Assembly (NCBI GenBank): GCA_948567375.1
Contig: OX419756.1
Location: 28,534,333-28,598,332, forward strand
Reading direction: 5' to 3'
Length of the DNA stretch: 64,000 nucleotides
Source of the DNA: Lunularia cruciata
Lineage: Eukaryota > Streptophyta > Marchantiopsida > Lunulariales > Lunulariaceae
Position 1 is the first letter of the stretch. Every line of letters starts with the position of its first letter. The translations under genes and the position numbers were made by a program. The notes under the pieces were generated by a model, which saw nothing but the letters and a program-made list of their open reading frames with translations, was not told where the DNA came from and did no database searches. This document shows positions 32,730 through 43,950 of the stretch, piece by piece.

Positions 32730-33260
32730 AATTTCCTTTCTGTCCAGCCCTCTCTCTCCTGTTGTCTCAAGCTTTAACATCTTCTTGCAAAAATTTCTCT
32801 TCTTTCCAAGCACTTACTCTCCTGCACATCCTTCATTCCTTCAAGAAGAAAACTCTTTCTTGCCCTACTATCTCAAGCCCTAACATCTTCCTGCAAAAAT
32901 TTCCTTTCTCCGAGCCCTCTCTCTCCTACAAAGTCCTTCACTCTCTTGAGAAGAAACACTTTCTGCCCTGCACTCTCAAGTCCTAACAGTCCTCCTACAA
33001 AAGTTTCCCTTCCGTCCCAACAGTTACTCTCCTGCACATACTCCATTCCCTTGAGAAGAAAACCATCTCTTGTCCTGCTGTCTCAAGCCCTAACATCTTC
33101 CTGCAAAAATTTCCTTTCTCCCAGCCCTCTCTCTCCTGCAAAGTCATTCACTCTCTTGAGAAGAAACACTTTCTGCCTTGCACTCTCAAGCCCTAACAGT
33201 CCTCCTGCAAAATTCCCTTCAGTCCCAGCACTTACTCTCCTGCACATGCTCCATTCCTTC
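32730..33260. repeat. ~106-bp minisatellite, about five units
   Basis: The anchor tctcaag followed by a ccctaaca-type stretch recurs at about 32763, 32870, 32974, 33081 and 33185, a period of 104-107 bp. Units alternate between two variants (one with ccagccctctctctcctg, one with cacttactctcctgc), so the array looks like a dimer-based higher-order repeat. Confidence 0.8.
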
Positions 33261-33261
33261 T

Positions 33262-33780
33262 ATCCAACTCAAAAATTCACTCCTCCTCTCCTAGCTTGCT
33301 CTCCATTCTTGCGGGAAAACCCTACTTGCTTTCTTTCCTGTTCAGACCTCCTGTCCAACTCAAAAATTCACTCCTCTTCTCCTAGCTTGCCCTCCATTCT
33401 TGTGGGAAACTTACTTGCCTTCTCCTACCCAGCCCTACTGTCCAACTCAAAAATTCACTCCTCCTGTCCAAGCTTGCACTCCATTCCTATGGGAAACTTA
33501 CTTGCCTTCTCCTACCCAGCCCTACTGTCCAACTCGAGAATTCACTCCTCTTGTCCAAGCTTGCACTCCCCTTGCAAGAAACTTACTTGCCTTCTCCTGC
33601 CCAGCCCTCACATTCAACTCAAAATTCACTCCTCCTGTCCAAGCTTGCACTCCATTCATGCGGGAAACTTCCTTGTCTTCTCCTACCCAGCCCTACTGTC
33701 CAACTCAAGAATTCACTCCTCTTGTCCAAGCTTGCATTCCCCCTGACATCTCCCAAAAAAAAACCCTTTTTTTTAGTTCC
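33262..33780. repeat. ~87-bp minisatellite, six units
   Basis: The anchor tccaactcaaaaattcactcc recurs at about 33262, 33353, 33439, 33526, 33613 and 33699. The 86-87 bp period is a multiple of three, so frames stay open by default; the long frame 32946-33746 and its overlapping neighbours are a by-product and show no known domain. Confidence 0.82.
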
Positions 33781-34202
33781 TGCCCAGGCCAGCTTCTCGA
33801 GTTTTCTCTTTCCCAAATTTTCTCTTTCTTGTCACTCCTCTATCCTCCCTAAACATCTATTGAAAAACCCTTTCCCTTCTGTCCTTTTCTTCTCTTCTCA
33901 ATCCTTCCTTGACACCCCAAAACCCCTTTCATACTGCAGCTAGCAAATACTCTCAAGACCCCAATAACATACACAAACTCCAACGCTTAAGTGACATCCA
34001 AATAAACCCCGAGCTTATGTAACATTAAAGAAAATCCACCACTCAATTTCCTCCCTCCCTTAACACAAGAGAAAAACCTTGAGCTTACAAGAACATAAAA
34101 CAACTACCGATTTCACCATAACATAAACCTTTGAGTTCACTAACATGAAAAACTCACACCAAATGGCACCAATACTACGTGTAGACTATTCTCCCGACGG
34201 CA
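33781..34202. other. Right end of the unclassified insertion, no gene seen
   Basis: AT-rich sequence with A runs and no open frame of note. It ends ...CTCCCGACGGCA, where similarity to the giant LTR resumes. Confidence 0.4.
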
Positions 34203-34275
34203 GCTATCAATTGCCTCATGAAACTCTTGCTCTTCTTCTCCAACAATCCCTTCTCTTGATTGCTGAAATTTGGCC

Positions 34276-34968
34276 TGTAACACCCATTTGTGCATGTGTG
34301 TGGTATTGTGATATTTAGCTTGGTATTACAAGTACTTAAGAGATATTATTTGTATAGAGATAAAGGATGGTTCTATATTAGTCATGGTTAGCTAAAGTTA
34401 GTCATAGCTAAGATAGAGGGGACCTTACTTTAGAGGAAGTAGAAAAGATGAGCACCACTATTTTGGATTTTAGTGTGTTGACTTGGTATTATTCCTAGGT
34501 GTTTGGCTTTGAGGAAAGAGTTGAGAACTCTTGGGCCCGCAAGCCTTTTTGTTTTGGATTCTTCTTAAGTCCAAGGATAGCCCATGTGAAAGAATCCTTG
34601 ACTTAGTGGTTGGGTCAAGATAAGACCACATGCTTAGGGGAATATGCCCAAGTGAATGGATATTCCTTTCTACTTTTTGACTTTACTTGACTTTTAGTCT
34701 AGTAACTTGAGTTATTACGGTAATTAGTAACTTTGGTACGTAACTATTTCACAAGTATATAAACAAGGGGTGAGGAGGTACTCAATCATCCTTTCATTTG
34801 CAACTATCTCTCTCTCATTGAGTTCTCTAGTGAGCAATGTCTTGAGTCTTGGAGTGTTAGCCTTGGAGGAGTATGATGGAGTTCGGGTTCCTTGCCTTCT
34901 TAGTCCATGGTGTGCTACCATAATAGCCATCAGAGGTTCATCCTGAGTGAGAGACAAGCTGGCTCACA
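34276..34968 (+). repeat. Solo LTR of the B family
   Basis: TGTAACACCC to GGCTCACA, 693 bp, with GGCC on both sides (34272-34275 and 34969-34972). It shares many variants with the 3' LTR of B and is therefore a recent insertion. The interrupted host text, a giant LTR, matches 46150-46200 across the joint. Confidence 0.93.
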
Positions 34969-36477
34969 GGCCTCTCCTTCATAGCCACTGCTAGACTCTC
35001 CACTCTGCATCATGAATTCTTCTTTTGCTCCCAAGTCTTCACCCTTCAACTCAGTTTCTTCTTTTGGTTTGTCCTCTAGAGACAATTCCTTCACTTCTAC
35101 CGGTGCGGGCTTTGGATTCAATATTCATATCTTTTGGGGCTGCACTAGCATGATTTGTCCTTTGGGTCTTCTTCTCTTTCTTGGCATAGGGATCTCTATT
35201 GCCAATATCTTCTCCTTACTACTCTTCAAGTAGTAGTCATTGCCTTCACTTGCTTGATGTAATATTGTTCATCCCCATTTGCTTCTCTTCATAAATTGGG
35301 TGAAAGTGGGACACCATCTGTCCTCTCTCCTCCAAGCTAAGTAGGTTTAATCTGAAGTAGAAGTGGGCTGCAAAGGGTACTAAATAGTGGGGCAGCATAT
35401 CCATTCTCCAACTAGTAATCCTCTGCCCGACTCGTTGGTGCAGATACTTCACCAAGTCTATTGCCTCTCTTGCAAACATATGATAGAAGAATATTGCTTG
35501 TTGCATCATTACATAGGTGGTTTGCTCTGGCTTGAACATAGCTATCATTGCACCCACAAATTCTCTTTGCATTGGTATTTCTAACTATCCACCTTGTACC
35601 CATTCTTGGTGCAAGGTCTATTGAAAAATTTCCATACCTTGGCAATTTCTTCCAAAAACTCACACTTTTGATAGAAGGTGATTCCTCCTACCTCTCTTGG
35701 TTCTCTCTGTAGGACTAATCTCCAATCTTACTCAGTCATCAAGCCAAATTTCCTTTCTTCTCTTCATACTTGGACCCATCTTTGCAATTGTTGGTAGTAG
35801 TTTTTGTCATGAACCTTGGAAACCTCAAACTCTAGTTCTAGGCCAAAATATGATGCAAAGTCTGGTCAAGACTTTGATCCTTACCACTACATCTAATCAA
35901 CAAATTGCAAGAACCTTCACCGCACTTTGCTTATTTCCCTTTGGAGCCATCATGTGCTTCCTCACTCTTTTTTTATGAAAGATCAAACCTAAGACTCTAA
36001 CACACTCCTCTTGCATACTCATAGTTTTCATTCTTATGGGATGACTTTGAATAGGAATAGGATATCATCTAGACATTACAGTGCTTCCTTGTCAAAATCA
36101 TAATTTTATAGTCCTTTGCTAATCAGTCATTCTTCAATCAATTCCTTGTTTATCCACCAATTCTATGGGTTGGTCTCCTGCTCAAGGTCATCTTGATCTC
36201 AAGGTAGTCACTTTCTTCCTACATACTTCCTTGATTGGCTGACCCCAAGGAAAAGTTGTTAAAGGTTCTTTGAATTGGATTGCGCATCACGATACAAAGT
36301 CCTTTGTCTTTGGCTTTATAATTCTTTTTGCTTGACCCAAGTCTTTCTGACCCAAGGTAGACTTTGGATATATGCCAAACACACAATTCTTCTAATTTCT
36401 TCCCCTTTTAGCCTTTATTTGGCTTTTAATAATGCACTTCTTCTTCAAAAATTGTAAAAAACAAAATATGTGGGTAC
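34969..36477 (-). repeat. 3' LTR of the giant element, U3 start with N-terminal half of the LTR reading frame
   Basis: It aligns with 46160-47712. On the minus strand the coding text begins MMAPKGNKQSAV near 35975 and continues through frames 35412-35663 and 35246-35572 (FAREAIDLVKYLHQRVGQ; SLEERGQMVSHFHP) to a Lys/Arg-rich patch, PMPRKRRRPKGQ, near 35165, then 34930-35121. Frameshifts separate the pieces. The right copy gives the same order, so the LTR-encoded protein has this N-terminal region followed by the coiled coil. Confidence 0.78.
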
Positions 36478-37167
36478 TGTGAGCCGGCTTGTCTCTCACT
36501 CAAGATGAACCTCTGATGGTTATTATGGTAGTGCACCATGGACTAAGAAGGTAAGGAACCCGAACTCCATCATACTCCTCCAAGGCTAACACTCCAAGAC
36601 TCAAGACATTGCTCACTAGAGAACTCAATGAGAGAGATAGTTGCAAATGAAAGGATGATGAGTACCTCCTCACCCCTTGTTTATATACTTGTGAAATAGT
36701 TATGTACCAAAGTTACTAATTACCGTAGTAACTCAAGTTACTAGACTAAAAGTCAAGTAAAGTCAAAAAGTAGAAAGGAATATCCATTCACATGGGCATA
36801 TTCCCCTAAGCATGTGGTCTTATCTTGACCCAACCACTAAGTCAAGGATTCTTTCACATGGGCTATCTTTGGACTAAAGAAGAATCCAAAACAAAAAGGC
36901 TTGCGGGCCCAAGAGTTCTCAACTCTTTTCTCAAAGCCAAACACCTAGGAATAATACCAAGTCAACACACTAAAATCCAAAATAGTGGTGCTCATCTTTT
37001 CTACTTCCTCTAAAGTAAAGTCCCCTCTATCTTAGCTATGACTAACTTTAGCTAACCATGACTAATATAGAACCATCCTTTATCTCTATACAAATAATAT
37101 CTCTTAAGTACTTGTAATACCAAGCTAAATATCAGAATACCACACACATGCACAAATGGGTGTTACA
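36478..37167 (-). repeat. Solo LTR of the B family, reverse, near the edge of the giant 3' LTR
   Basis: TGTGAGCCGGCT to GGGTGTTACA, flanked by GTAC (36474-36477 and 37168-37171). Removing it restores tgtgggtaccaca, the same end as the right LTR at 47707-47718. Confidence 0.93.
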
Positions 37168-37175
37168 GTACCACA

Positions 37176-37190
37176 TACTCCTTCCCTCAA
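37176..37190 (-). promoter_or_regulatory. Polypurine tract of the giant element
   Basis: On the minus strand the bases directly before the 3' LTR read TTGAGGGAAGGAGTA, a clear purine-rich tract next to TGTGGTACC. Confidence 0.75.
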
Positions 37191-38570
37191 ATGTGAGTGT
37201 CCATACAAACATCAGCTTTGGGTTCTTTATACAAGTCTGAGTCTACGGTCCAATATTTTTGAACTCTCCATCCGTTCACTTGAGTGGCAAATGGATTGCC
37301 CTCCAGGTCTGCAAGTTGAATAAAGCTATTGTCACAAATGAGAATTTTACAATATGGCTCCATCCACCTTAAGTGCAGCTTGCCTAGAAAAAATATTTAG
37401 TGATTGTCATATAACAACACCAAATTGCTTTCTCAAATAGGAATAGGCTTTATGCACTTATCATGTCTAACTTTATGCTGATCTTGTACCTCCTTTGTGG
37501 TTTGCATTACATCATCTCTTTTCTCTTCTAACCACGTTAGTTGATGGATCTAAAGATCTTGACTTTCTTCCTCTGACAATCATTCCTCACAAAGGATCCG
37601 ATATGCCGATACTTCAAATTCAACTGGTAGTATGGGATGCAATCTATATGTTAGAAAATATGGAGTTTTTTTGGTGGTAATATTTTTGGTGGTTCTATAT
37701 GCCCACAAAGCTGCAGGTAACTTTGTCATAGGCATAATTGACAATCACCTTGTTCAAAATTTTGCACAACAATCCATTTGCTTTCTCTATTAGTCCATTC
37801 ACTTTTGAATAATAAGGAGTTGTCTTTTTGATGTTTAATCTGGAAGTACTTGGTTAAGGCTTCCACCATTGAGTTTAAAAAACAAGTCCTTCAATCATTG
37901 ACCAATTTCAAAGGACATCAATAACTTGAAATGATGTTTTGGAAGAAAAATTTTGTGACTATTTTTGTATTATCTCTCCGAGTTTCCTTAGCTTCAACCA
38001 TCTTAGTAGAATAATCAATCCACACCAAGATGTATCTCTTTCTCCTGAATTGGGTCACCGGTTGAATCAGACCCACAAAATCAATTTCCTATTTTTCAAA
38101 TGGGGGCCAATGGAAAATTGGTCTCAAAGGCCATCGGGAAGTAGCTATCAGTTTTCCTATTCTTTGACAAGCATCACAACTTTAGATATGGGCCTGAGTA
38201 TCCTTGTACATCATAGGCCACCAATGCACCGATGCAAGAATTTTCCTTACAATATTCTTTAGTGCATAGTGTCTCCCAATGCTTCCAAGTTTAAGGACTC
38301 AATTACTCTTCCAACTTTATATGCTTCCTAGCATCTTCAAAGTACTTTTTCTTTGCTCATTTTAAACAAGATGTTGTGTTTTAGCTGATATGGTCCCATT
38401 TTCTTGAGGAAGACTGCCCTTTGCTCTAGGTCCAGTCCCTCAAGACACTAGCAAGTATGCAGATAATGATATTTTGCCATATATCTTGTACTTTGCATCA
38501 CCATCAAATGGTATAACTCTTTGTCAAGAAACCAATCATTGACTTCCACATCTTGGTCTTGAGATTCTAA
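37191..38570 (-). pseudogene. pol: Integrase of the giant element
   Basis: On the minus strand, text from about 38200 down to 37880 reads CDACQRIGKL (end of the zinc region), WPLRPIFHWPPFEK, IDFVGLIQPV (first catalytic Asp) and ILVWIDYSTKMVEAKET. Later text to 37200 is broken, with stops and frame changes. The frame follows RNase H in the usual Ty3/gypsy order. Confidence 0.72.
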
Positions 38571-38571
38571 T

Positions 38572-39027
38572 CTAAATAGGAATTCCACATTCAAATGCAA
38601 AGCTCCCTTCCTTACTTGTACAATGTATGTGAATTCTTGTAGCAACAGGATCCATCTTGGAATTCACCTTGACAAATTTGCCTTCTTCACCAAATGTTGT
38701 AAAGCAAATGGTCCACATAGAAGACAAACTCATATCCCAACAAGTAGTGGTGAAACTCTTTGCATATACCATTCCAAGTGCTTCTCTTTCAATCATCAAA
38801 TAATTTTTTCTTGCAACTAAAAGCTGTTGGCTTGTATAGTAGACTAGATAGTCTTTCTTCTTCTTGTCCGCCTGACTTAAGACTACTCCAATTTCCATGA
38901 ACAAAGTGTCCACATACACATGAAAAGGGGTATCTCAATTTGGAGCCCTCATAACTGGTGCTTCAACCTATTTCTTCTTCAACACTTGGACAGCTTCTTC
39001 TTGTTTTGCTTCCCACAAGTAATCTTT
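38572..39027 (-). pseudogene. pol: RNase H of the giant element
   Basis: The frame 38572-38919 contains FMEIGVVLSQ, LVYYTSQQLLVARKNY and MIEREALGMVYA, the standard RNase H order with its acidic residues. It is separated from the RT thumb by the solo LTR at 39032-39722. Stops occur near 38948-38970. Confidence 0.8.
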
Positions 39028-39031
39028 GGAC

Positions 39032-39722
39032 TATAACACCCATTTGTGCATGTGTATGGTATTGTGATATTTAGCTTGGTATTACAAGTACTTGAGAGAT
39101 ATTATTTATATAGAGATAAAAGATGGTTCTACATTAGTCATGATTAGCTAAAGTTAGTCATAACTAAGATAGAGGAGACCTTACTTTAGAGAAAATGGAA
39201 AAGATGAGTACCATTATTTTGGATTCTAGTGTGTTGACTTGGTATTATTCCTAGGTGTTTGGCTTTGAGGAAAGAGTTGAGAACTCTTGGGCCCGCAAGC
39301 CTTTTTGTTTTGGATTCTTCTATTGTCCAAGGATAGCCCATGTGAAGGAATTCTTGACTTAGTGGTTGGTTCAAGATAAGATCACATGCTAGTGGAATAT
39401 GCCCATGTGAATGGATATTCCTTTCTACTTTTTGACTTTACTTGACTTTTAGTCTAGTAACTTGAGTTACTGCAATAATTAGTAACTTTGGTAAATAAAT
39501 TTTTCACAATTATATAAACAAGGGGTGAGGAGGTACTTATCATCCTGTCATTTGCAACTATCTCTCTCTCATTGAGTTCTCTAGTGAGCAATGTCTTGAG
39601 TCTTGGAGTGTTAGCCTTGGAGGAGTATGATGGAGTTGGGGTTCCTTGCTTTCTTAGTCCATAGTGCGCTACCATAATAGCCATCAAAGGTTCATCCTGA
39701 GTGAGAGACATGCTAGCTCACA
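39032..39722 (+). repeat. Solo LTR of the B family in pol of the giant element
   Basis: It starts TATAACACCC (the G of TG mutated) and ends TAGCTCACA. The flanks are GGAC and AGAC, a 4-bp duplication with one change. Minus-strand pol text reads on across it once it is removed. Confidence 0.9.
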
Positions 39723-39726
39723 AGAC

Positions 39727-40680
39727 TTCTTTAAAAGCTTTGTTAGGGGTGCAACAAGCACCACATAGTTTGATACAAAGCATTTGTAGTATCCAACATG
39801 TCCCAAGAAGGCTCTCAACTCCGGAATGCTTTTAGGGGATTCCAAAGCTAAAATGAATTTCCACCTTCCCAACATTGACTTCAATACCTTGGCTTGAGAC
39901 CCAATGCTCCAAAAGAATTCCTTCTTTCATTGTGAAGAAGCATTTCTCCAAGTGTAATGACAAGCCAAAAATTGACACCTTTCAAAAGTTTTGTGAAGGT
40001 AATCCAAATGTACTTCTCTTTGCCCAAACACACAAAAATCATCAATGAAGACTTCCAAAAATTTTTGCAAAAAATCTTTGAAGATTGCATTCATCATGCA
40101 ATGGAAAGAAGCAAGAGCATTACATAACCCAAAGGGCATTTAATTATAAGTGGAAGTGCCCTTATTGGTAGTGAATGCAGTTTTTTCCTTATCTTCTTCT
40201 TGAATAGACTCTTGATTATAGCTTGGAAATCCATCAAGAAAGGTATAGCAAGGATGACCAGCTACTTGGTCCAAAATTGTATCGGTCAAAGGTAAGGGAT
40301 GATGATCCTTCCTTGTAGTTGCATTCAGCTTGCAAAAGTCTTGGCAAATCTTCCTAGTCTTCTTCTTCAAAACAATGATGATGGGGAAACCCCCTCATTG
40401 CTCAAGATGGGGAAAATTATCCCCCAAGTACTTGTCAATCTCATCTTTCACCAAGAGTGAGTACTTTAGGTTCAAGTGATACTGTCTTTGCCAAACCGGA
40501 ACTGCACCGTCAATTAGATCAATTTGATGTTCTCCAAATTGTTGTGGAATACCCAATATTTGATCAATCGACCAAGTAAATACATATTGGAATTCTATAA
40601 ATAAGGCAGTGTATCTTGCCAACTCCTCCAGAGTGACTATCTTTGAAATTTTCAAAATTTTACCTTCGGCCAAGACAACA
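39727..40680 (-). pseudogene. pol: Reverse transcriptase of the giant element
   Basis: Minus-strand frames in order: 40395-40673 (finger region, VWQRQYHLNLKYSLLVKDEI); 40140-40370 (ARKDHHPLPLTDTILDQVAGH-type segment and FLDGFPSYNQ, motif A); 39927-40139 (MPFGLCNALASFH, then FIDDFCVFG, motif C); and 39684-39884 (IPELRAFLGHVGYY thumb). The wording matches non-chromoviral plant elements. Frame breaks occur near 40391, 40137 and 39885. Confidence 0.85.
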
Positions 40681-40699
40681 TCTTGACAATCATTGGGGT

Positions 40700-41735
40700 T
40701 GATGACTCCTTCAATGTGACTAACTCGGCTTAACCCAAGTCAAATAGCAATCAAACTTCCTTCCTCCAAATCATTTTCATCCAAGGTGATGTTGTATGAG
40801 CCTTGGTCTTTGATCTCCACCTCATAGCACTCCAAGTTATTGACTTGGACTTCTTCTTCAGAGTCTTTGGAAGAAGACAAAGAATCTTTGGATTCATCTT
40901 TGTTCACAAACAAAGATGTTTCCCCGAGGTGGGGAACCTTCGTCCAACTCACAATCACTAGCTTTTAGTCTATGAATGAGATGTCCTTAAACCTCAGCTT
41001 CTACTAGTGCCAATCTACAACAACTTGGGCATTGTACAACCAGGGTCTTTTTATCAACAATGGGTAACTAGTCTTGGTCATTGGTCTCAACACAATGTGA
41101 TTCAACTTGAAGGGGCACTCCTTTGATTATTGTAGTAATATTTGACAACATGCCCAAAGGTCATCTCCTGGTTTGGTCTACAAATTTTAGAATTCGGGAT
41201 GTTGGTTCAAATGCATGGTACCTAAATGATTTGTGGTGTCCTTTGTCATGATATTCACACTGGAACCCAAATCAATGGGTATCAATGTGATCATGCAACC
41301 CGTAATCTCCGCATCTACTTTAGGAGATCCCAAATCCTCTTGTTTAACATGATAAATGTCCACAAGTCCTTGGTCATCGCACTTACTTTCTTGAGGGCCA
41401 AACTCAACTAATTCTTATACAACTTGTTGTCCTCCCACAATGGCTTGAATGTGACATAACATTCATGGATGTCAAGCCTGTCACAATATTGTATTGGGGT
41501 CCTCCTCCCAACTTCACCTTCTTCACCTTTGACTTCGGGTTAGAAGTCTCTCCTCATTCAAACTAGACTTCAAGGTGCTTCATGATAGTGATCGGAGTAC
41601 TTGTGGTCTTGACCCAAGGTTCTTTGGGTTTACCACCTCAACTTGTATCAGATCCTTGACTTTGGATCTAATGTCAGCTGGAAACACTAGCACCTTCATC
41701 TTTATACCCTCCTCAAAACTCATCTTCCAAGTTCT
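40700..41735 (-). pseudogene. pro: Protease and acidic linker of the giant element
   Basis: At about 41252-41276 on the minus strand the text reads PIDLGSSVNIM, a protease active-site relative (D-L-G in place of D-S/T-G). The frame 40740-40958 is an acidic linker (SLSSSKDSEEEVQV). I see no intact frame spanning both. Confidence 0.6.
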
Positions 41736-41740
41736 TTGTA

Positions 41741-42256
41741 CTACTTAAAACCTTTTTTGCAAGGCCTTGGCTTTGGCTTTGGTAAAATTTTCTCTAGCTT
41801 TGTAGAAAGAATAGCTTTTGGGTGTAGTCTCTTTGCCTTTCCAGAAGACGAAGAAGTAGTACTCACTTCTTTAGGATCATGCTTCTTCTTACCAGAGTGC
41901 ATCTCAACTTTCAAAATTTTGAGGTGCGGCCATTCTCCTTTTGAAGATAAACTTCTTTCTTGAGGTCTCTCCTCCTCAAGAGTGATACAATTTTTATTTG
42001 TATCCCCTTTTGATTGAAGCGCAACATGCTTAGCAAGGATCTGTATATACTTCACTAGCAGCTTCAGATTAGGTGGTTGAGGGCACTGATTTCCAGTGTG
42101 GGTTGAATCCTTACAATTTCCACATAGTGGAACATACCCAATCTGATGCCTTAGCTCAAGGCAATTTGGAGACCAATGGCCTATAGAGCCACAATTATAA
42201 TGTGCCCCTAGTGCAACATTTTGAGGCCTTTTTTGCCGCCCATTGGTGGTCTTCAT
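41741..42256 (-). pseudogene. gag: Gag zinc-knuckle region of the giant element
   Basis: This 171-residue frame has two Cys/His clusters: HYNCGSIGHWSPNCLE (first Cys changed, remaining C-x4-H-x4-C kept) and LCGNCKDSTHTGNQCP. A basic Lys/Pro-rich tail follows. Two knuckles in a row suggest the nucleocapsid part of gag. Confidence 0.75.
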
Positions 42257-42390
42257 TGAGGAGTATTATTATTATACCCCCTTGGTCCATACCTCGGACC
42301 TTGGTACAATGTGCTTGCCTGAGGTTGTACCTCTTGGGGGTTTGGTACACTACTTCTTCTTCCTCACTTTGGTCCCATCTTGGAACCTAA

Positions 42391-43260
42391 TCAATTTGCA
42401 ATAAATTGATAAGGTTCACAAACAATTTGTGTTGGCATGGCCTGATTTCCACATGCAGTGCACCATACATTGGATCTACCAAATGAAGGAGGCTTCCTTT
42501 GGTCCTTTGCCCCAATCATTTGGATCTTAGAATCTGTAAACTCTTTTATAAGAGTCTCCATCTTAATGTCGGTCTTATTTACAACTTTTGTTGGGGGTAT
42601 CATGGTTTCTTTCCTCCTTGCCTTTGTATTATTGGCGGACATAGAGGATTCTTTTGAAGAAGGGGAGGTACTGGGAGAAGCTCTTCTTCTTGACTTCTTG
42701 CCATTCTTCTCCAAATTCCTTTAGTTACTGAAGAATGAGAGTGGGCTGCCTCATATCTAGCAACATGTTTGAGTACTTTATCCCAGGAAGTTACATTCTT
42801 CTCTCTTGCAAAGATCTAAATTTCTGGTGACAATCCACCAAGGAACCAGGTGACGGTCTGGGCATCAGAGTTACCCACCACACCAGATTGCTTTAGTACT
42901 CAGTTCAACAGGGCCATGAACTGCTCAAAGTAGTCTTTCAACTTCTCTTTCTTTCTCCGGTCTAAATCATTTTTGTGCTGCAAAGACACTCGTATCATAA
43001 TCAACTTCTTGGAATCATTCCATAAAATTGTTTTCAAGTCCGCCCAATTAGTTGGTCTTAACCCCTTTTGGGTTATATGGGTGTACCAATTCTGAGCTTT
43101 CTTTTGGAGCAAACTTGGAAAAATGCACAGCCGGTCAGCAGAGTCATGCTCCTTATTGGCAAAGGAGATGACTTCAAATTCTTCAATGAATTCATCAAGA
43201 TATTCATCTTGTTTTGTCCCTTATACTTTTGATAGCCATGTTGGGTAACAAGTAACAAAG
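42391..43260 (-). pseudogene. gag: Gag capsid region of the giant element
   Basis: Frames 43073-43258, 42900-43112 and 42391-42714 continue into each other. Text such as KAQNWYTHITQKG and NDLDRRKKEKLKDYFEQF fits a retrotransposon gag (Trp core and acidic/basic helix). A Ser/Lys-rich stretch precedes the zinc knuckles. Confidence 0.7.
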
Positions 43261-43923
43261 TGATGTTATAACTCTAAGGAATAGGTTGCGGTAATGTGGA
43301 GCTTGATAGACTTGAGGTACTGGCTGGTAATTTTTTGTCAAATTCAGCCCAAGGGTTCACTAAGTTCAAAGTGGTCTTTGTTGATAGGTTGTTCTTTTGT
43401 TGGGAGGTCGACTTCAACCCAAGTCAGAGACAAAGGTTCAATATCTTCAGATGGCTCTTCAAGATCCCTTTGAACAAGTCAAGGAATTGTATAGAGAGGT
43501 ATTGACACTCTTCTTTTGTCAAAATTTGTGGTATCTTCTCACAAATAAATTCTTTTATGAAACTGGCTCCCTTGATGGCTCTTGAGGAAGTCAGTGTATT
43601 GGGTTGTAATGAATATGTTTGTACACTTGCATCTTTCTTCTTTTTGGGATTTGGAGATGTAAAGTAGCCTCACCACCCAATCTCTTGTTTCTTCTATTTG
43701 AGGTCTTTCAAGGCTTCTTGAACTTTGTGAAGAAGTTGCAAATCTAACGTCTCCTTCTTAGCTTTGTCAAATGTGAATTGGTCCTAGCATTCTTCTTCTT
43801 CATGGTGCAAAGTTTGTTTACAAACTCTCTCTTCATGTTGTTCTCTCAATGCAGACATTCATATTGGTTGGACACGTAGTTTTAGATTTGGTTTAGTATT
43901 CTTCCACTCTCAAGATTTGTATC
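43261..43923 (-). other. Leader between primer site and gag of the giant element
   Basis: About 660 bases without a recognisable domain. It probably holds the packaging leader and the start of gag, blurred by frameshifts. Confidence 0.5.
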
Positions 43924-43941
43924 CCCAACAACAGAGCCAAA
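43924..43941 (-). promoter_or_regulatory. Primer-binding site of the giant element (tRNA-Asp type)
   Basis: On the minus strand it reads TGGCTCTGTTGTTGGGGA, differing from the plant tRNA-Asp site TGGCGCCGTTGCCGGGGA at four positions, three of them C-to-T. It lies nine bases inside the LTR end. Confidence 0.85.
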
Positions 43942-43950
43942 AATCATATG

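Larger units (their letters stand above)
24215..34202. mobile_element. Unclassified insertion in the giant 3' LTR, itself split by element B
   Basis: The right LTR reads cccatgtgatcaatcg without a break where the left one has this insertion. Excluding element B it is about 2.2 kb: 24215-24693 plus 32503-34202. Its ends read TGTCAGGGAAC and CCGACGGCA, so TG...CA, which would suit a solo LTR or a small non-autonomous LTR element; I see no clean target duplication. It is richer in G+C and CpG than its surroundings at the left end (caccgggc repeated near 24245). It contains two minisatellite arrays and no recognisable protein. Confidence 0.5.

Noticed and set aside
32946-33852. Long overlapping Ser/Pro-rich frames as genes
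   Set aside because: They are open because the 87-bp repeat length is a multiple of three; three phases are open at once and no domain is present.
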